Shown: positions 1-12,815 of the stretch, piece after piece
How the letters are laid out: the number at the start of each line of letters is the position of its first letter
How positions within the stretch are numbered: the first letter of the stretch is position 1
From: Synanceia verrucosa
Lineage: Eukaryota; Chordata; Actinopteri; Perciformes; Synanceiidae
NCBI GenBank assembly: GCA_029721515.1
Contig: CM056558.1
Span: forward strand, 12,927,240 to 12,991,239
Direction of reading: 5' to 3'
Length of the DNA: 64,000 bases
Made by a program: the position numbers and the translations under genes
Notes under the pieces: generated by a model
Database searches by the model: none
Told to the model about the DNA's origin: nothing
The model's input: only the letters and a program-made list of their open reading frames with translations

Positions 1-2035
1 GCACTTAACATTAGCAATTTTATGCTACGATGAAACACCCATTAATACCTGTGTCTCAGGTGTAACTTGTCCCCCCGATAAGCCATGAACACAAGTCTCT
101 CTTATCCTACCAATTAACCTGGAGAGTAGCTACCGGCTTGGGTTACATCCAACATGGTTTGCCTATTCTTTATTCCAGCGCGTCACCCTGTGCAATCTTC
201 TAATCAGAGTAACCCAATACCTAACTTCTATCCCCTGTTCAAGCTGAAAAAGGGACAGACATGACTCGAAGGAGACAGATCCTGTCTTTATGTCTGCCAA
301 CACTCGCATTTGGCCTCTCATCCAAAGCTACTCCACCTCCACCCCCACCACCATCCCTCTTTTTTTCACTTTCTTTTTGTTGAGATGCAGTGCACATTCT
401 GGTTTATAACCTGCCCAAGCCAGTATTCCAGTCACAGATGTAGTGGGGGAATTATATGGGACAGGTATTAAGCTGTGATTTATTTATCTGAGATTGAAAC
501 CAGACCAGTGCCTGAAGCCTGTCATCTGGCTTGACTGCCCATAGTTCAGCGCATGGTCTTACACAGCAGTGCACTTGTTCCAAACAGGGCCACGTCCCCA
601 GTGACCACACTCTTCATATCGATTTCTAGGATATCATTTTTAAAAGACACCCCGAGGTTTATATTGAGCATGGAAAAACTCCCTGGAGAGAAGAGCACAA
701 CAACAGAAGAACAATATAAGTACACACAAGGCCAGTGGCTACATGTCGGATGGAGTGTCAGTTTATTCGCTCTCTCATCTTTGTGCCTTTAGGCAGTGAC
801 AATTAGCCACAAAACCTTTAGCTGTCCTTTTCCCAATTGCATAGATGCCGTAGTAACACCAGTGAGATACGCTGGGAGACAATGAAGAACAGATGAAGAA
901 GGTAGCAGGTGAAAAGGTCTTGTGGGAATGGCTATTACAGGATATGGCAGAGCAGCTTTGCTACAGGGGCCATTGCTGGTAAGGATTTATTGATCCATCT
1001 TTCTATTCTCTTATTTCCTTCAATTTAGAAAGTAGATTGTGAAGCAAAGCACCAGAGGAAGTAAAACTCTTTATATTGTCTTGGCTTTGTTTCTCAATGC
1101 ATTATAGAAATTAAAAGGATCAAGTTGCCCCCGACAAATTACAGTTCACGCTGTGGCAAAATCGTAACCCCACAAACCCTTTTTTCAGTGGCTAGCTCCT
1201 GCACATAAAGCCAACTCTCTGGGAGGAGCTTCCGGGCCACAACGATATGGTCAATCAGTTTAAAAGCTTATAAAAGCCTCTCCGGATTAGGCTTTTCAAC
1301 ATATCAGGATGCTGGTAAAAAGGTTTAGCTTCCTTGGTAATGTTGGCTGACAAAGTGTAGCTCATAACAGTTGAACGATTCAAGGTTTTCAACATTCACA
1401 TAATGGCGAACGCAGCCTGTGTCCCACCACAGCAGCTAAAGCAGTTGTCCTCTGCTGAAATGAGTCTCCTCATAAATACTCCAAATCCAGGAAGGGAGGT
1501 GTTCTGCTTTAATGTGTGTAATATGCCATGTTTAATGCTGAGGCAGCCCCAGTTGTGTGAAAATGCATACCACATTACTCCATTGCTGAAAAAATATTAG
1601 CCGCATCCAGGGGGTTACAGTTCCCTAGTGTACTGTGAAGGTCTGGACACAGAGAAGGCTGATGAGGGGTGCAGGATTTTGGAAGAGACGTAAGACAAGC
1701 CAGACAGTCGGAGGTCTGTCCTGCAGAGATCATTTGATATATAAGGGGTTAGGTGTCCTGTATAAATGTTTAATCACTGTCTGGGCTGCTGGTCGTTAAC
1801 CTCATTCATTGACAGTGAAAAAGAGATGGAGTATATCCCTGTCTAAACATTGGGCAATTACCTTATCACATCTTAAATCCTCAGTCCATAGGCTAACCCT
1901 CTTCCAAGATGTCATAGGCACTGCACACTGCCCCCTGTCTCTGACAAACAGAGCAGCTGTTAGGGTCAGTGACACACTTCCGTTCCCATCAATTATCAGT
2001 AAACATAGATTGATTTTCTTTGGTTATAGTCATAT

Positions 2036-2036
<1 letters not shown>
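1..2036. other. Non-coding stretch, nothing recognised
   Basis: Ordinary mixed-composition DNA. Open frames reach only about 79 codons and none pairs with convincing splice sites. A TATAAAAGCC motif at about 1269-1278 resembles a TATA box, but no initiator or coding exon follows it. I see no repeat family here. Confidence 0.5.
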
Positions 2037-2071
<35 letters not shown>

Positions 2072-2086
2072 TGAGAGAGAGTGTGC
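2037..2086. repeat. (GT)n microsatellite with GA-rich end
   Basis: A perfect GT tract of about 33 bp (2037-2069) runs into an imperfect GAGTGAGAGAGAGTGTG segment. It explains the valine/cysteine repeat in the open frame that crosses it. Such tracts are common in fish genomes and are likely length-polymorphic. Confidence 0.95.
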
Positions 2087-5000
2087 TGTTCATGTGCTCC
2101 TAAGTCATCTTAGAAGTTTAAAGCAAGCCTTATAAGATAATATCAAGTTTGAGAAACTTTGTTTAGAGCAAAATAACATTGACCTTTGACCTTTTACTTT
2201 GCCAGCCAGCAGATGCAACAGAAGTGCCCATTTTGTGTCTGCTTGATGACATAGATACTGCTGACGCCAGAAGCCTTAAATGACATGTGAGAGCCAGGAT
2301 CAAGTTTAATCAAATCAAAGCTACTGCACCCAAGGGAGGAGATTTTTGAAAAGAATCCTTTACCTAGGATTGCATGTCTACTTTAGTTCCATTTCACCTT
2401 TTTTGACCTTAAATCTTGACCTCAGACCTTTGAAGACTGATATGTGGTATTTCTTGCAGAGTAAGTATTCAGGGCTTTTTCAGAAGTTTTGTTAGACTTG
2501 TTCAATTTTTTTTTTTTTATTCTTTTCTTCATTACCTTCTCTCTAACCTTTTGCATTGATGTTGTCCATCGCTGCAATGGCCTAAACAGAATTTGCATGT
2601 TGCATGTACTGGCTCAGCCAATCAAGACATACCCACCAATCACTTCCTGTACCAGCTATAAAAATATGTTGAACCATTTAGATTACTTCATTGCATCTGG
2701 GTTCATCATACACAAAAGAGGCCATGATCAGCTTCTCACAGAGAAGTGGTTGCTGCTTTTTGCCCTTGTTGGTTAAAAGCAAGAAAACAACCTGATGAGG
2801 TCTTATCAGCCCTTTATCACACTTCTCTGCAGAAAGTATAGAAATGGCTTCCTTGAACAGAACAGAATCTAAATATTGCGTTAGAAAGAAATCAACACCA
2901 AAATAAGACAGAGGAGGGACACAGAAAAACTGCAACCCAAATAAGTACAGTGAATGAATTATGCACACTTGGATACTTGGTTTAAGTCCATATGACTAAC
3001 GTAAATGGGCATAAACAAGTGAAATGCACGCCCAAACCCGGCTCGCCCTTCCACCCCCCCTACTGCCACACTCACTTTCATACACACACACTCTAGAGGT
3101 ATGACTCACCCCCTTTCCCACCGTGCAGCTATTCCATTACAGCAATGCCATCCTAAACCCACAAAAAGGTCCCAAAACTCTGGTAGAAAACATGGAAACA
3201 CTACAGACAACACCCACCCGCCCATCAACAGGAGCAGTAGGCCAACATACTACTCAACAATAAGGCAGTAGGGATATGTGTACTGACTCTCCACTAACTC
3301 ACAGAGGAGAAGAGGGAGTCAAGACTGTCTTGATGTCACTGTTTTCACATTCATGCATGAAAATCTGAACCTATAGATTTTAACAAGGTTTTGCACAAGA
3401 AGCACCATCATTGCCTTTGATTCCAGATTTTTTCCTGACATTTTCATGGCATTGAACAGGAAAAAGTGTGTGAATGTTGGGCAGCTAAGTGGGAAATTAA
3501 GACTCCCAGGATAATGCTGTGAACTCTAACCCTTAAACACCCTCAGAACATGGATCTCTGATCTATACACTAGTTTGACATACATGCTTTCACTTATGCA
3601 TGTGCATGTTCACCCCCACCTTAACACATGCACCAGCATCAATGCCAGATTAGCTTCTTTCACTCCACTGTGCATGTCATCTTATGTAAAGCCAACACTC
3701 ATTTTCCCTGCATAGCATGCATACAATTTCCATTCTATTAGATGACATCACCACATGTTGCTTGCAGTGGCTGGCTGGAACAAAAGTTTATTTCTTGGCA
3801 AGTGTGAGATCGTTTTTTTTTTTCTAAATCTCCCGCCGCTCTCCCATGGGTGATGTTTTTCAAAGTGGACTCGCTAAGGCGTAGCAAACAAGAGAATGCC
3901 CAGGCTGGCCTGTGAGGAAAGGCAGATCAATGAGACAGCTCACCAGCTCATGCATAGCAGCTTTGTGGAGATAGACCTCTGTGGACAGTTCTGCTTTGGA
4001 AACCTGAAATCAGTTTTTTGGTAGTGGTGTGTGTGGGGGTTTGCTTATCAGCAACAGATCCCTCGGCGCATGAAGCATGTCACATAGGGAGATGGTGGTG
4101 CTCTGAGATGTGAGTGTGCCTGTGTGTTTGAGCGACAGAGAGAGAAAGACATGGAGGGATAAAAGTTAACTGCTGCAGTCAAAGAGGGGTTGGTATAGAG
4201 CAAGCCTGATGGTTGGGGCAGTATGACAGAAACAAAACTGGCTCTAAAACATATGCCAAACCATATGGCAATGATCTAAATCTGTGACATATACCTAAAA
4301 CATTTACAGGTTTAGCATTTGCCTGATGAAAAAGTAACACAACACTATCAGATTGTGTCTGTGTATTTACTTGCCTATTGTCCATCACATATTTCAGGGT
4401 TAATAATTAAATTTACCTTTGTTAAAATCATGTTTCATGGAACATTATTGCTCCCAAAATCGGGATATTAGAGGATCGAGAATTCTGCCAAGGTTAACAA
4501 ATTGAGAGCAGATGGGGACACAGGTATAGCCAAAGAAATAGAATATCCTTGGGAAACATTTATACAGGACTCTTGTTTAAATCTGTGCAGATGCAGTACA
4601 AGAGTCAAACAAAACAGGAGAAAGGTTATTACCATGGTAAATAGATGTGCTGTGATATCAAACACACTGTAATAGCTTGCAAAGGCTTTTCACAGAAAAC
4701 ACAGTGTTGTTATTACCCCATTCAAATTGAAGCCCCTCACAAACACAGAGATTAAAGTGTAAGAAATGAGTTTTTTAACAGTTTATATTACCCTATTTCA
4801 CCATGCATTTGGGGTATTAAATTCAAATTATGCTGAATGAAAAAAATCAGAATACCTTAAAAAGAGTAGTCAATGAGAAAAGTTCTACTCACAAAAGATA
4901 ACAATTACCTGAGTCAATTTACATTTAGACTAGCATTTTGCAGCAATTTCCACGCATGTCCACAGGTACGAGACAGCTCGATGGAGTCTCACAGTTAGCG

Positions 5001-8000
5001 ATAATGGTAATACACCATGAGTGGGGGCTTGAAAATTTAAAATTGAAGTGAAAAAAAGATTCTGCCAATGGCGCTTAATCAGCCAAGAAGAAACGGTGAG
5101 TGGGCTGACACAAAGCATTTTTCGAGACCCAGCCAGTTCCAAGTCTCTCTCTTCCTCTTGCCTTTGTCTTGTGGTAAGTTGTCAGTCCAATTTCCTTCAA
5201 CTTTAATTTGCTCCTAGTCACTGGTGACCTTTCATTAGCCTGCATAATTGACTAACACTAAAACCTTAGAGCTTCAGCTTAAATTAATCATTGATTATTT
5301 TTTAAAAAAGGATGAAGGCTATGTTTTCTGTCTATTATTTATTTATCAATTGATAAATCAGTTCTGGTAATAATTGTAGACAGTCTTGTTCAAGCCTCAA
5401 ATAGTCTCTCAAAAAATGCACCACAAAATAATCAGGACACAATAAAATCCTGCATGGGTTGAATTTTGAAACTTGGTTTGAAAGGGTATATGACCATTTA
5501 AATTCATATTGCTATTATGTAGGTCTCAGTATACACCGGCCTTCTGATTATTTGTCTACTAATTTCTGCCACGAATGTGTGTTTGTGTGAATCGGTGAAT
5601 GAGTGAGTTGTGTTTAAAGCATTATGCAGGGTTGCTAAGTCTAGAAAAGCACTATACCTGTATAAATGCATTCCATTAGGCATTCCTCCATTTCTGTGGG
5701 GAATAAATGTGTGGTGGAAAATGTAAGAAAATGTTTGCCACAATCAGGGCAAATGGGTGGGGGAGGGTTAAGGCTCAATATTAAAGGGTCAGCGCCCCCA
5801 ACACTTTAAATCAAACCTGAGGAAATGACCTGTTATTGTGGAGGAAGACAAATTATTAATGTCACAATTAATGAGCTGTACTCTGTTTCACAACACAATT
5901 TCACAATGTGGAGAGGTTGTGACCATTCCCCACTGTATATCTGTTACATCTGGAAAGCTATTCACATATTTAAAAAAATAAGCATCAAGAAAAGAAAATA
6001 GGACAGCAGTTATCCACTCTCAGAAATGAATTGATGTTTTATAAACACAAGCACTTCATTCTTCACCTTCATGAACATCCCTCTGATGGAGATATTACAT
6101 TCATGGGGACCTGCAGCTGCACGTTAAGGGACCTTTAAGTCATTACAGGAAGCTGGAAATTTACCACGTAGTTGTAGAGCATTCTCATATGCCTCCTCAG
6201 ACAGATTTCTGGTCACACAAGAGCAACCTGGGTATAACTGGTATGACCGTGTCTGTATGTTTCCTTGGATGGGAAAGCTTTACCTCCCTGATCAAACAAA
6301 GCTTCATCTTATTGTTTAAAATGCCTTTCCTACAGGGGAAATAAGAGTCAGGTTCAATATGTATCAATGCCTATCCTTCTGTTAGAGAATGTGTAGTGTT
6401 CAGCAGTGAGATTGTCACACACTCACACACACAAACTCTCCCTGTGCTTTTATCTCTTCAGCCCGCTCATAATGAAACAACAGGCCTGCCTCAGTGAGAT
6501 GCATTACGTCTGTGCTTATCTCAGTGCATTACAGTGAATCATGTTTAACTGTTATTCAAAGTGATGTTGTGACATGGGGTTATTTTGCAAATGAAACCCA
6601 GTCAGCTGCTTGTATACATAAGTAAGTAAGTGATGATCTACAGTACGAGATAATGGTGTTGTTTTTCTTTCCCGCTACGGACAGGCATGCAACATCTGCT
6701 TTTCTTGTGCGTGAAAATAAAAAGGAGGCCCTCAGTGTACAGTACAGTGTGTGTAAAAACATACCATGATTCCACTCTGTTAAAGTCAACAGCTACAGTT
6801 TTATTATACTGTCATAGCATGAGTCAAACACACCTTCACAGGTGAGGAAAGTCCAATTGTTCGGCTCATCCTACTCTTTTTCTTGTCAAGGCCCTGCTGT
6901 TCCGTCTAGATGTGATTAAATATTTAGAAGGAGTCGACTCTCTTTTGGGAGATCTTAGCAAAAAATAACTTTTATACCTGTTCTGCTCGAGTAGTTCTGT
7001 TGCTGTTTGCTAGCTTCCAGATGGAGGCATGACCCCTCCATCACCATCTCCCTCATCCTCCCACGCCACAAGCCTTTGTCTGACACCGTTCTCAGTATGT
7101 CACATCCTTTTGTACTACAAATGAATCCTTCTTCTTTCCTCTCATCCTCCTCCTTGTACTGACCAGAGTGGGATTAAATGATAATTCACCCTTTATTCTC
7201 TTTTGGAACACTTAAATGGCCCAATTCCACTCTTGCATGTCTGATCCTCTTATATCAGTGCACTCACTGACATGTTTTCAAAAATTCCTTCCTTTTATTT
7301 TCCTTGCAACCGCTACCAGGGCCAACATAGCTTTCAGCATGCCAACAAGTTGTAAACATGGTAATAAGAGGAGCAGAAGCATAACCAGGAGAAAGAGAAG
7401 GAGGGGGAAAAAGGGGGATTCCGTATCTTATTGGACTTGAATATCTCTCCTTTCTTTTATTCTCTGTTCATGGATAGCACTGACTATGCTGAATGCACAC
7501 ACATTGTTATCAGTCAATAACAAATCTAACTCTCCAGTCGCTGGCAAAATTCAAATTGTTACTATAAATGGGTCTCATGTGAGTGCACACATACTGACAA
7601 GTGTGACAAGAAGACTCAAGCAACCAATGCAGTGTAATCTCACTTCCATTAAGAATGACAGTCTTTGGCAAGAAGCTATAAATGTTCTTCTATATTTAAC
7701 AATAGCATCAGGTAGAAGCTGCAAGAGAGCAATTTGTTCACTAAACTATTAATCAGTGAACATAAACACAGTCACACTATAAGGCTTTTTCCATTAAATA
7801 TGGAGACAGCAACATTCAACTCAACACTTGTTTTGGTTAATAAACTTTTGAGTAATGTTCAGATTTATAGCTAATTAATAGTGTATTTTAACTTTTATCT
7901 TCTTTTTCTTTCTTTTGAAATTTGTCCTACATTTCCCATGAAGACTTGATCTTACAAGGGAGATTTACCAGCCAACTAATATTGGCATTTTGAATATTTC

Positions 8001-10556
8001 TGTTGATGATGCTGAGAATCTGACCTCCAGCTAGTTGCTGGTGTCTGATACAATCACCTTGAGATGAAAAGCACAATAAAGGGATTCTCTTCTGGGTTTT
8101 AGATCTTTCGAAGTACATGCTTCCTTTCACTTCTGAATCCCTACGGCTACGGGAGAACAAGAAGCTTAATGTAGTTGAAATTGATTCCTAACCCATCATA
8201 ATTTGCCTTGTCTCTATGTGGTCTGGCTATCGGGCGCTGTTGTTGGAGGAAGAGACGAGGTTGGGGGATATTACAAATCACACGAGCACATCGGAGCAAC
8301 GATCAATAGGTAGAGCTGCAGTCCATCTTGTTTATTACTCCTTTTGCAATTTTAGAATTCAGATTTTGTGGCAGGGATGGGAGATGAATGAGTGGGCACT
8401 GCAGAGCAAACGCCACAGATTACCCACACAGAGAGAGAGAAAAAGAGCAGGAGGTGGAGGAGGCAGTCACCATGGAGATGATGATAATCCTGGATATGTT
8501 CAGATGCTGTTTTGTTCTCCCCAATGTACAGGCTATAGACAGTCATACACAAACACAAGCAGAACAGTGTGTGGTTAATCTTCAGCATATGCCTGGCTGA
8601 CTCCATACAAACGTGTAGACATGCGGGCTTAACAATCAAGAAGACATCGAGGGTGCTCATCTCAGAAACCAACAAGAGCTACAAAACACTGGAAACTTTC
8701 AATGTCAGCAGTTTCAGGAAAAGGAAAATGTGCAAATGGACACAACTTGATCTCCAGAAGTATATTGGCAGTGCACTGTAAAGCAAGGACGATTCTCTCA
8801 TTTATTCCATAATAATTTTTTTGGGTGCAACAGCAGTGCCCCCCTCCCTCTAAACACATGAAATGTTACGAAAGCTATAGACAATGGGCCATAGACATGA
8901 TGTCCACTGAAGTAATCTTTACTCCATTGAATCCCACTTCATTCTTGGCCACAGTTTGGTGACTCCAGTGTTGAACCTCTGAGTGAAATGTGCAGTCCAA
9001 AGACAAGGTAGAGTGATATTAAGCTTTAAAGGCAAGTCTAGAGTACAGCCAGACAGCCAACACAAAATGGTCTGATCGAGAGAAAGAGAGAGATGCTTCA
9101 AAGGTTGAACACGTACTGTAATAATGTGATGCTCCTGAGGTTCAAGGTACCAGAAGAGAAAAAGGGAACGACGAATGATAAATAGGAAAGATGTTATAAT
9201 GAAGTTGTTTGCTTGAAACAACTGGAAGGTTACACAGTATATGCAGGTTAATGTGAGTCTTTGGGATTAAACCATGTAGACCTTTGAACCATTTAAAAAT
9301 CCATGAAATCTTCACAGAGCTGAATAATTTTTTTTTTTTTTCATTTTCACTGACACTGGCAGTACTTTCACACAACAAGAAAACATTTGGTTTGCAGATT
9401 TCAAAAATAGCATTTAATGGAATTCCAAAAGAAACACAAGATCAACCATGTGTTTCATTTGGTAAAACCTCCCATTAATATGCGTATTACCATTTAAAAT
9501 ACTGATTGCCAGTTACTGTAGTGAACCATTCTGCTTGTTGGAGCCATATTAGGTTCAAGATTCCTCTGCTGGTGAATATTTTTCTCTGTATTGTTGACCT
9601 ATTGACCAGTGATATTTTTTTTGTCTTTTTTAGTATTGTATTAGCTCATACCAGATGTAAAGTTTTAGTGCTTTTAAATGTTTCACTTTAGTCATGTGAA
9701 TTATCAAATACAGGAATTAGTTATGTAGTATAGTAAATATAGTAATATTTTTATTACAAATATTTTTTTCCTTCTCCGATACATTTGGTTTAATAATTAA
9801 ATACATATCCGCCACTAACATTAGCCACCTGAGAATCATAGAGAGCACTCTTCATTTGAACTAATTGATTTTGCATCAGATGTGCAAACAAGAGGCTTCT
9901 AATAGTTTATGTTATGTTAGAGAGAGCAGGCTACTGCTCGTAACAGTTTACTACTTAGTTTTCCATTCACTTACAGCGCAGTATTATGTATTGGGAACTG
10001 GTCTAGAATGTGGTTGACAGTTTGATATTGTTGTCATGTTTTGAGCTGTTTACATGATCCGTTGTCAAGTTTCAGACTGCAGCTCTTCCTCCTAATGTCT
10101 TTCTTCTTCTTGGCTACAACCTATAGTCTGACGGTAAAGCACATCTAATGCACATCTAATTTGCTAAAACCTGTTATTGAATAAGGCTAAATTAGTAATT
10201 GAATGAAATATTTTGCAACGCTATTAGAACAGTATTGAAAGTTTGGGATTGTTAGCTGAATGAACATTTGCGTATGCATTGCACAGACATACAAGTCACT
10301 GTGTGTGTGTTTGTGTGTCTGTGTGTGAGCGTTCCTGCATGTGCCCTGCCTTCATAAACATTTTGGTCCCCTCTGTTTTTCATCAGAATGTCTGTTTCAG
10401 GCTGAGCAGAACGAGAGACACTGGAAGAAAACAGGAGGGAGAGAAAGGGAGAGACCCTGCTGCATCCCAATCAGCCCGGCTCACTGAGGCAGAACCGTGC
10501 CTAAAATACTGGGACTGAGGTGGTCTCAGCTTCACACTCCCATTTCCAATTTACAG
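2087..10556. other. Non-coding stretch with short homopolymers
   Basis: About 8.5 kb without a supported gene. It holds poly(T) runs near 2508-2518, 3813-3825 and 9328-9341 and an imperfect GT-rich stretch at about 10300-10328. The longest open frame (8216-8578, about 120 codons) has no recognisable domain and overlaps an opposite-strand frame of similar length. I treat these as chance frames. Confidence 0.5.
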
Positions 10557-10680
10557 TCACCACAGTCCAATGCAATTCAAAAAATAATGGCAAACGAGGT
10601 AAAACTGGATGGATATATACAGCATGCTGAGCTTTTTCAATACACGGCACGACTCCTGCCCATTAAAGTAGTAAAATCAG
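10557..10680 (+). CDS. Weak exon candidate, phase-incompatible with the main chain
   Basis: A fair acceptor (CCAATTTACAG) precedes a 124-bp stretch with one open frame of 41 codons, followed by a near-perfect donor (AAATCAG then GTGAGT). It would enter in phase 0 and leave in phase 1. The next candidate exon, at 12730, needs an upstream exon ending in phase 2, so the two cannot be directly joined. Base composition is like the background (about 41% GC), unlike the richer exon candidates downstream. It may be a chance pairing of splice-like motifs, or an exon whose partner I have missed. Confidence 0.15.
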
Positions 10681-10995
10681 GTGAGTGAGTAGGTTAAGCT
10701 GGCCCAGGCAAGACATTAATGTAATAATACAGCCGTCTTATCCGTCTGATTATGAGGAGGGAGTCTTATCTACCCTAATTGATATGCTGGGGATCTTCCC
10801 TATATGCCAAAATGTGTCACAAAGAGTCAAAGCTTCATGAAACACAAGCTGAAAATCTAAATTGCCATAGAGCATAACACTTTCATCAGACACAACATTC
10901 ATAACAGATGATTCTACCAAAACCTGCACAATGCTTTTTTAAAGTATCTATTTTTTTCATTATTTAAGGCTACCATATGAAGTCAGTTGTTGTGC

Positions 10996-11015
10996 AAGGT
11001 AAGGTAAGGTAAGGT
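10996..11015. repeat. Short AAGGT tandem repeat
   Basis: Four perfect copies of AAGGT lie head to tail. It is too short to be a mapped minisatellite but is clearly tandem. Confidence 0.85.
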
Positions 11016-12470
11016 GGCTCTTTAATCTACCAACAGTATGTTTTCTCTACAGTCAACTATAAAATGAAGGCAAAAATAATCTTAAATCTTTAATAGAATG
11101 TGTGCCCTCAAGCATAGGTGGAATTATTTTTGCGAAAAGTTTAGCATGTGCTCTTAAAATAGCATGTTATTGGAGACTCAGCAGTAAATAAAAATTGCTG
11201 CTGTGACCTGCAGCTTGCTTGCCCACGTTGTTGCAGCAACAGAAGGATCAGCGTTACATATCAGGTTTTCAAATGGAAACAGTACATGTAGTGTCACTAG
11301 TGACACAATTATCCCAAGGGAAACTGGTTAATCCTGTGAAATTGTAGCGTGCACTACACAGTACATTTCTCCTCTCGACACCTCTCCTCTGTCTCACATG
11401 CAAGCAGATACACACAGCATGCCCAAATGCAATTCGAGAGCTAGGCAAATTGAAAACAAATTTCTGTCCAATTTCCACACAATAAAACGGTCCATGGTAA
11501 TCTGGCCAAACGGCAGCGCACAAAGCCAGGATCAATCTGCTTTCTAATCCTATTGTGTTCCATGTACCTGCTTACAGTGGCTCAGGCTTGTATCCCCATT
11601 TCCACTGCTCCATTGCCCCTCTATTATTAAGCACCTGTTAGAACAAGCACACTCACCTGAAAGTAAAGTACTCCAGGCTATTAGACCTTTGCCTGCAGGA
11701 AAAGTTGGGTTCATGAATGTCTTTATTGAAGTATAAAAGCATGGCTTTGGTTTCCAGCCTCTCTCAATACAGTACCAATTGCTCTCTGTTGTGGGTATTG
11801 GATTGTGCTCCTACTCTTTCTCTATTTGTATTTCTATACAAGTATTTTTTTTTTTATACCATTTTACAGTCACAAGAGGCAGATCTGTTTCATACAGTCT
11901 AAAAATAGATGCTTTAAATGGGAAACTGAGCTTGCTGTGCATCCCATAGCATCTTTTTCTATGTGTATCTAACCTTCAGGGAATGAAGAGTGAAACCATG
12001 TGGAGCATGTTGAATGAATATCTTAGAGGAGCAACTGAAGCGTAATAGTTGTGTTTTTGCCATCCAAAACTATACTTTTAAAAAAGTTAGCTGTCTGTTT
12101 TCTCCATTTCAAGTTGAAACCCACTTTGACAAGGATTGGAGTAGATTAGGACATTAACTTTTTGAGCCCAAATAATACTGAAACTAAAAACCCAGAGGAG
12201 TTGCTTTATATTACATCCGACTGAATAAATAACAAGAATTGCCGTAAACCAAAAAAAAAGAGAACAAAGTCCATATTGTATTAATATTTTTGACTTAGTA
12301 AGCAGTCAGTGTGATCACCTGACTGTTAGGTTAAAATAAAAAATATTTAAAGTAAAAATAAAAGTGCTTCACAGTCCTAATCAACATTTACACTTATAAG
12401 AATAAGTGACATGATTTATATATTGAAGCTATTAAATAATGTTATTTTTATCCAGGAGGGAGTGTGATGT

Positions 12471-12668
12471 GCAACAGCATCAAGAATCAAAGCGATAACC
12501 TCATCCACACAGAGCAGGCAAATTAAATCGAGGCACGTATAGCGTGGCTACTGCAGCAGCAACTCCTCATCATCGATCTGTCTGGCAGGCTGTTTGCCAA
12601 TGACACGCACAGCGCTTTCACAGAAGTCATAAACAAACAAAGTATTTACCACCATACATAGCAGAACA
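12471..12668. promoter_or_regulatory. Candidate non-coding regulatory element beside exon 1
   Basis: This piece just upstream of the first exon candidate is richer in GC and CpG than its surroundings. It contains forkhead-like sites: ATAAACA at 12630-12636 and GTATTTAC at 12642-12649. I found no exon in it with a usable frame. An alternative exon ending at 12668 before GTAAGT would leave an intron of only 61 bp and lacks a good acceptor. The regulatory call is inferred from motifs and composition only. Confidence 0.2.
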
Positions 12669-12729
12669 GTAAGTAACACCCCAGCAAACTGCTGCTCTCT
12701 CCTTGCTGTTGGTCTCTTTTCCTTTTCAG

Positions 12730-12815
12730 TGCCATCAAACCTATTTCTCAGTGTGTGGCTCTGTCCTCTGAAGTGCTACAGGAGCTTCAGCAGGTGCTCG
12801 AGAAGCCTGGCAGAG
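12730..12815 (+). CDS. Candidate internal exon 1 of an unrecognised gene
   Basis: An 86-bp segment is preceded by a long pyrimidine tract ending CTCTTTTCCTTTTCAG and followed by the donor GAG|GTGAGA. One base completes a codon, 28 codons follow, and one base is left over, so it enters in phase 2 and leaves in phase 1. The encoded segment includes SSEVLQELQQVLEKPGR, which looks like an amphipathic helix. GC content is about 53%, above the local level of about 40%. The exit phase matches the next candidate exon at 37688. A second frame is also open, but its exit phase fits nothing downstream. I do not recognise the protein family. Helix-rich, ARM/HEAT-like structure is a guess from composition only. 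Confidence 0.5.

Noticed and set aside
12600..12668. An exon ending at 12668 with a 61-bp intron before exon 1
   Set aside because: The donor GTAAGT is good, but the frame has a stop shortly upstream, acceptors are weak, and the intron would be unusually short.
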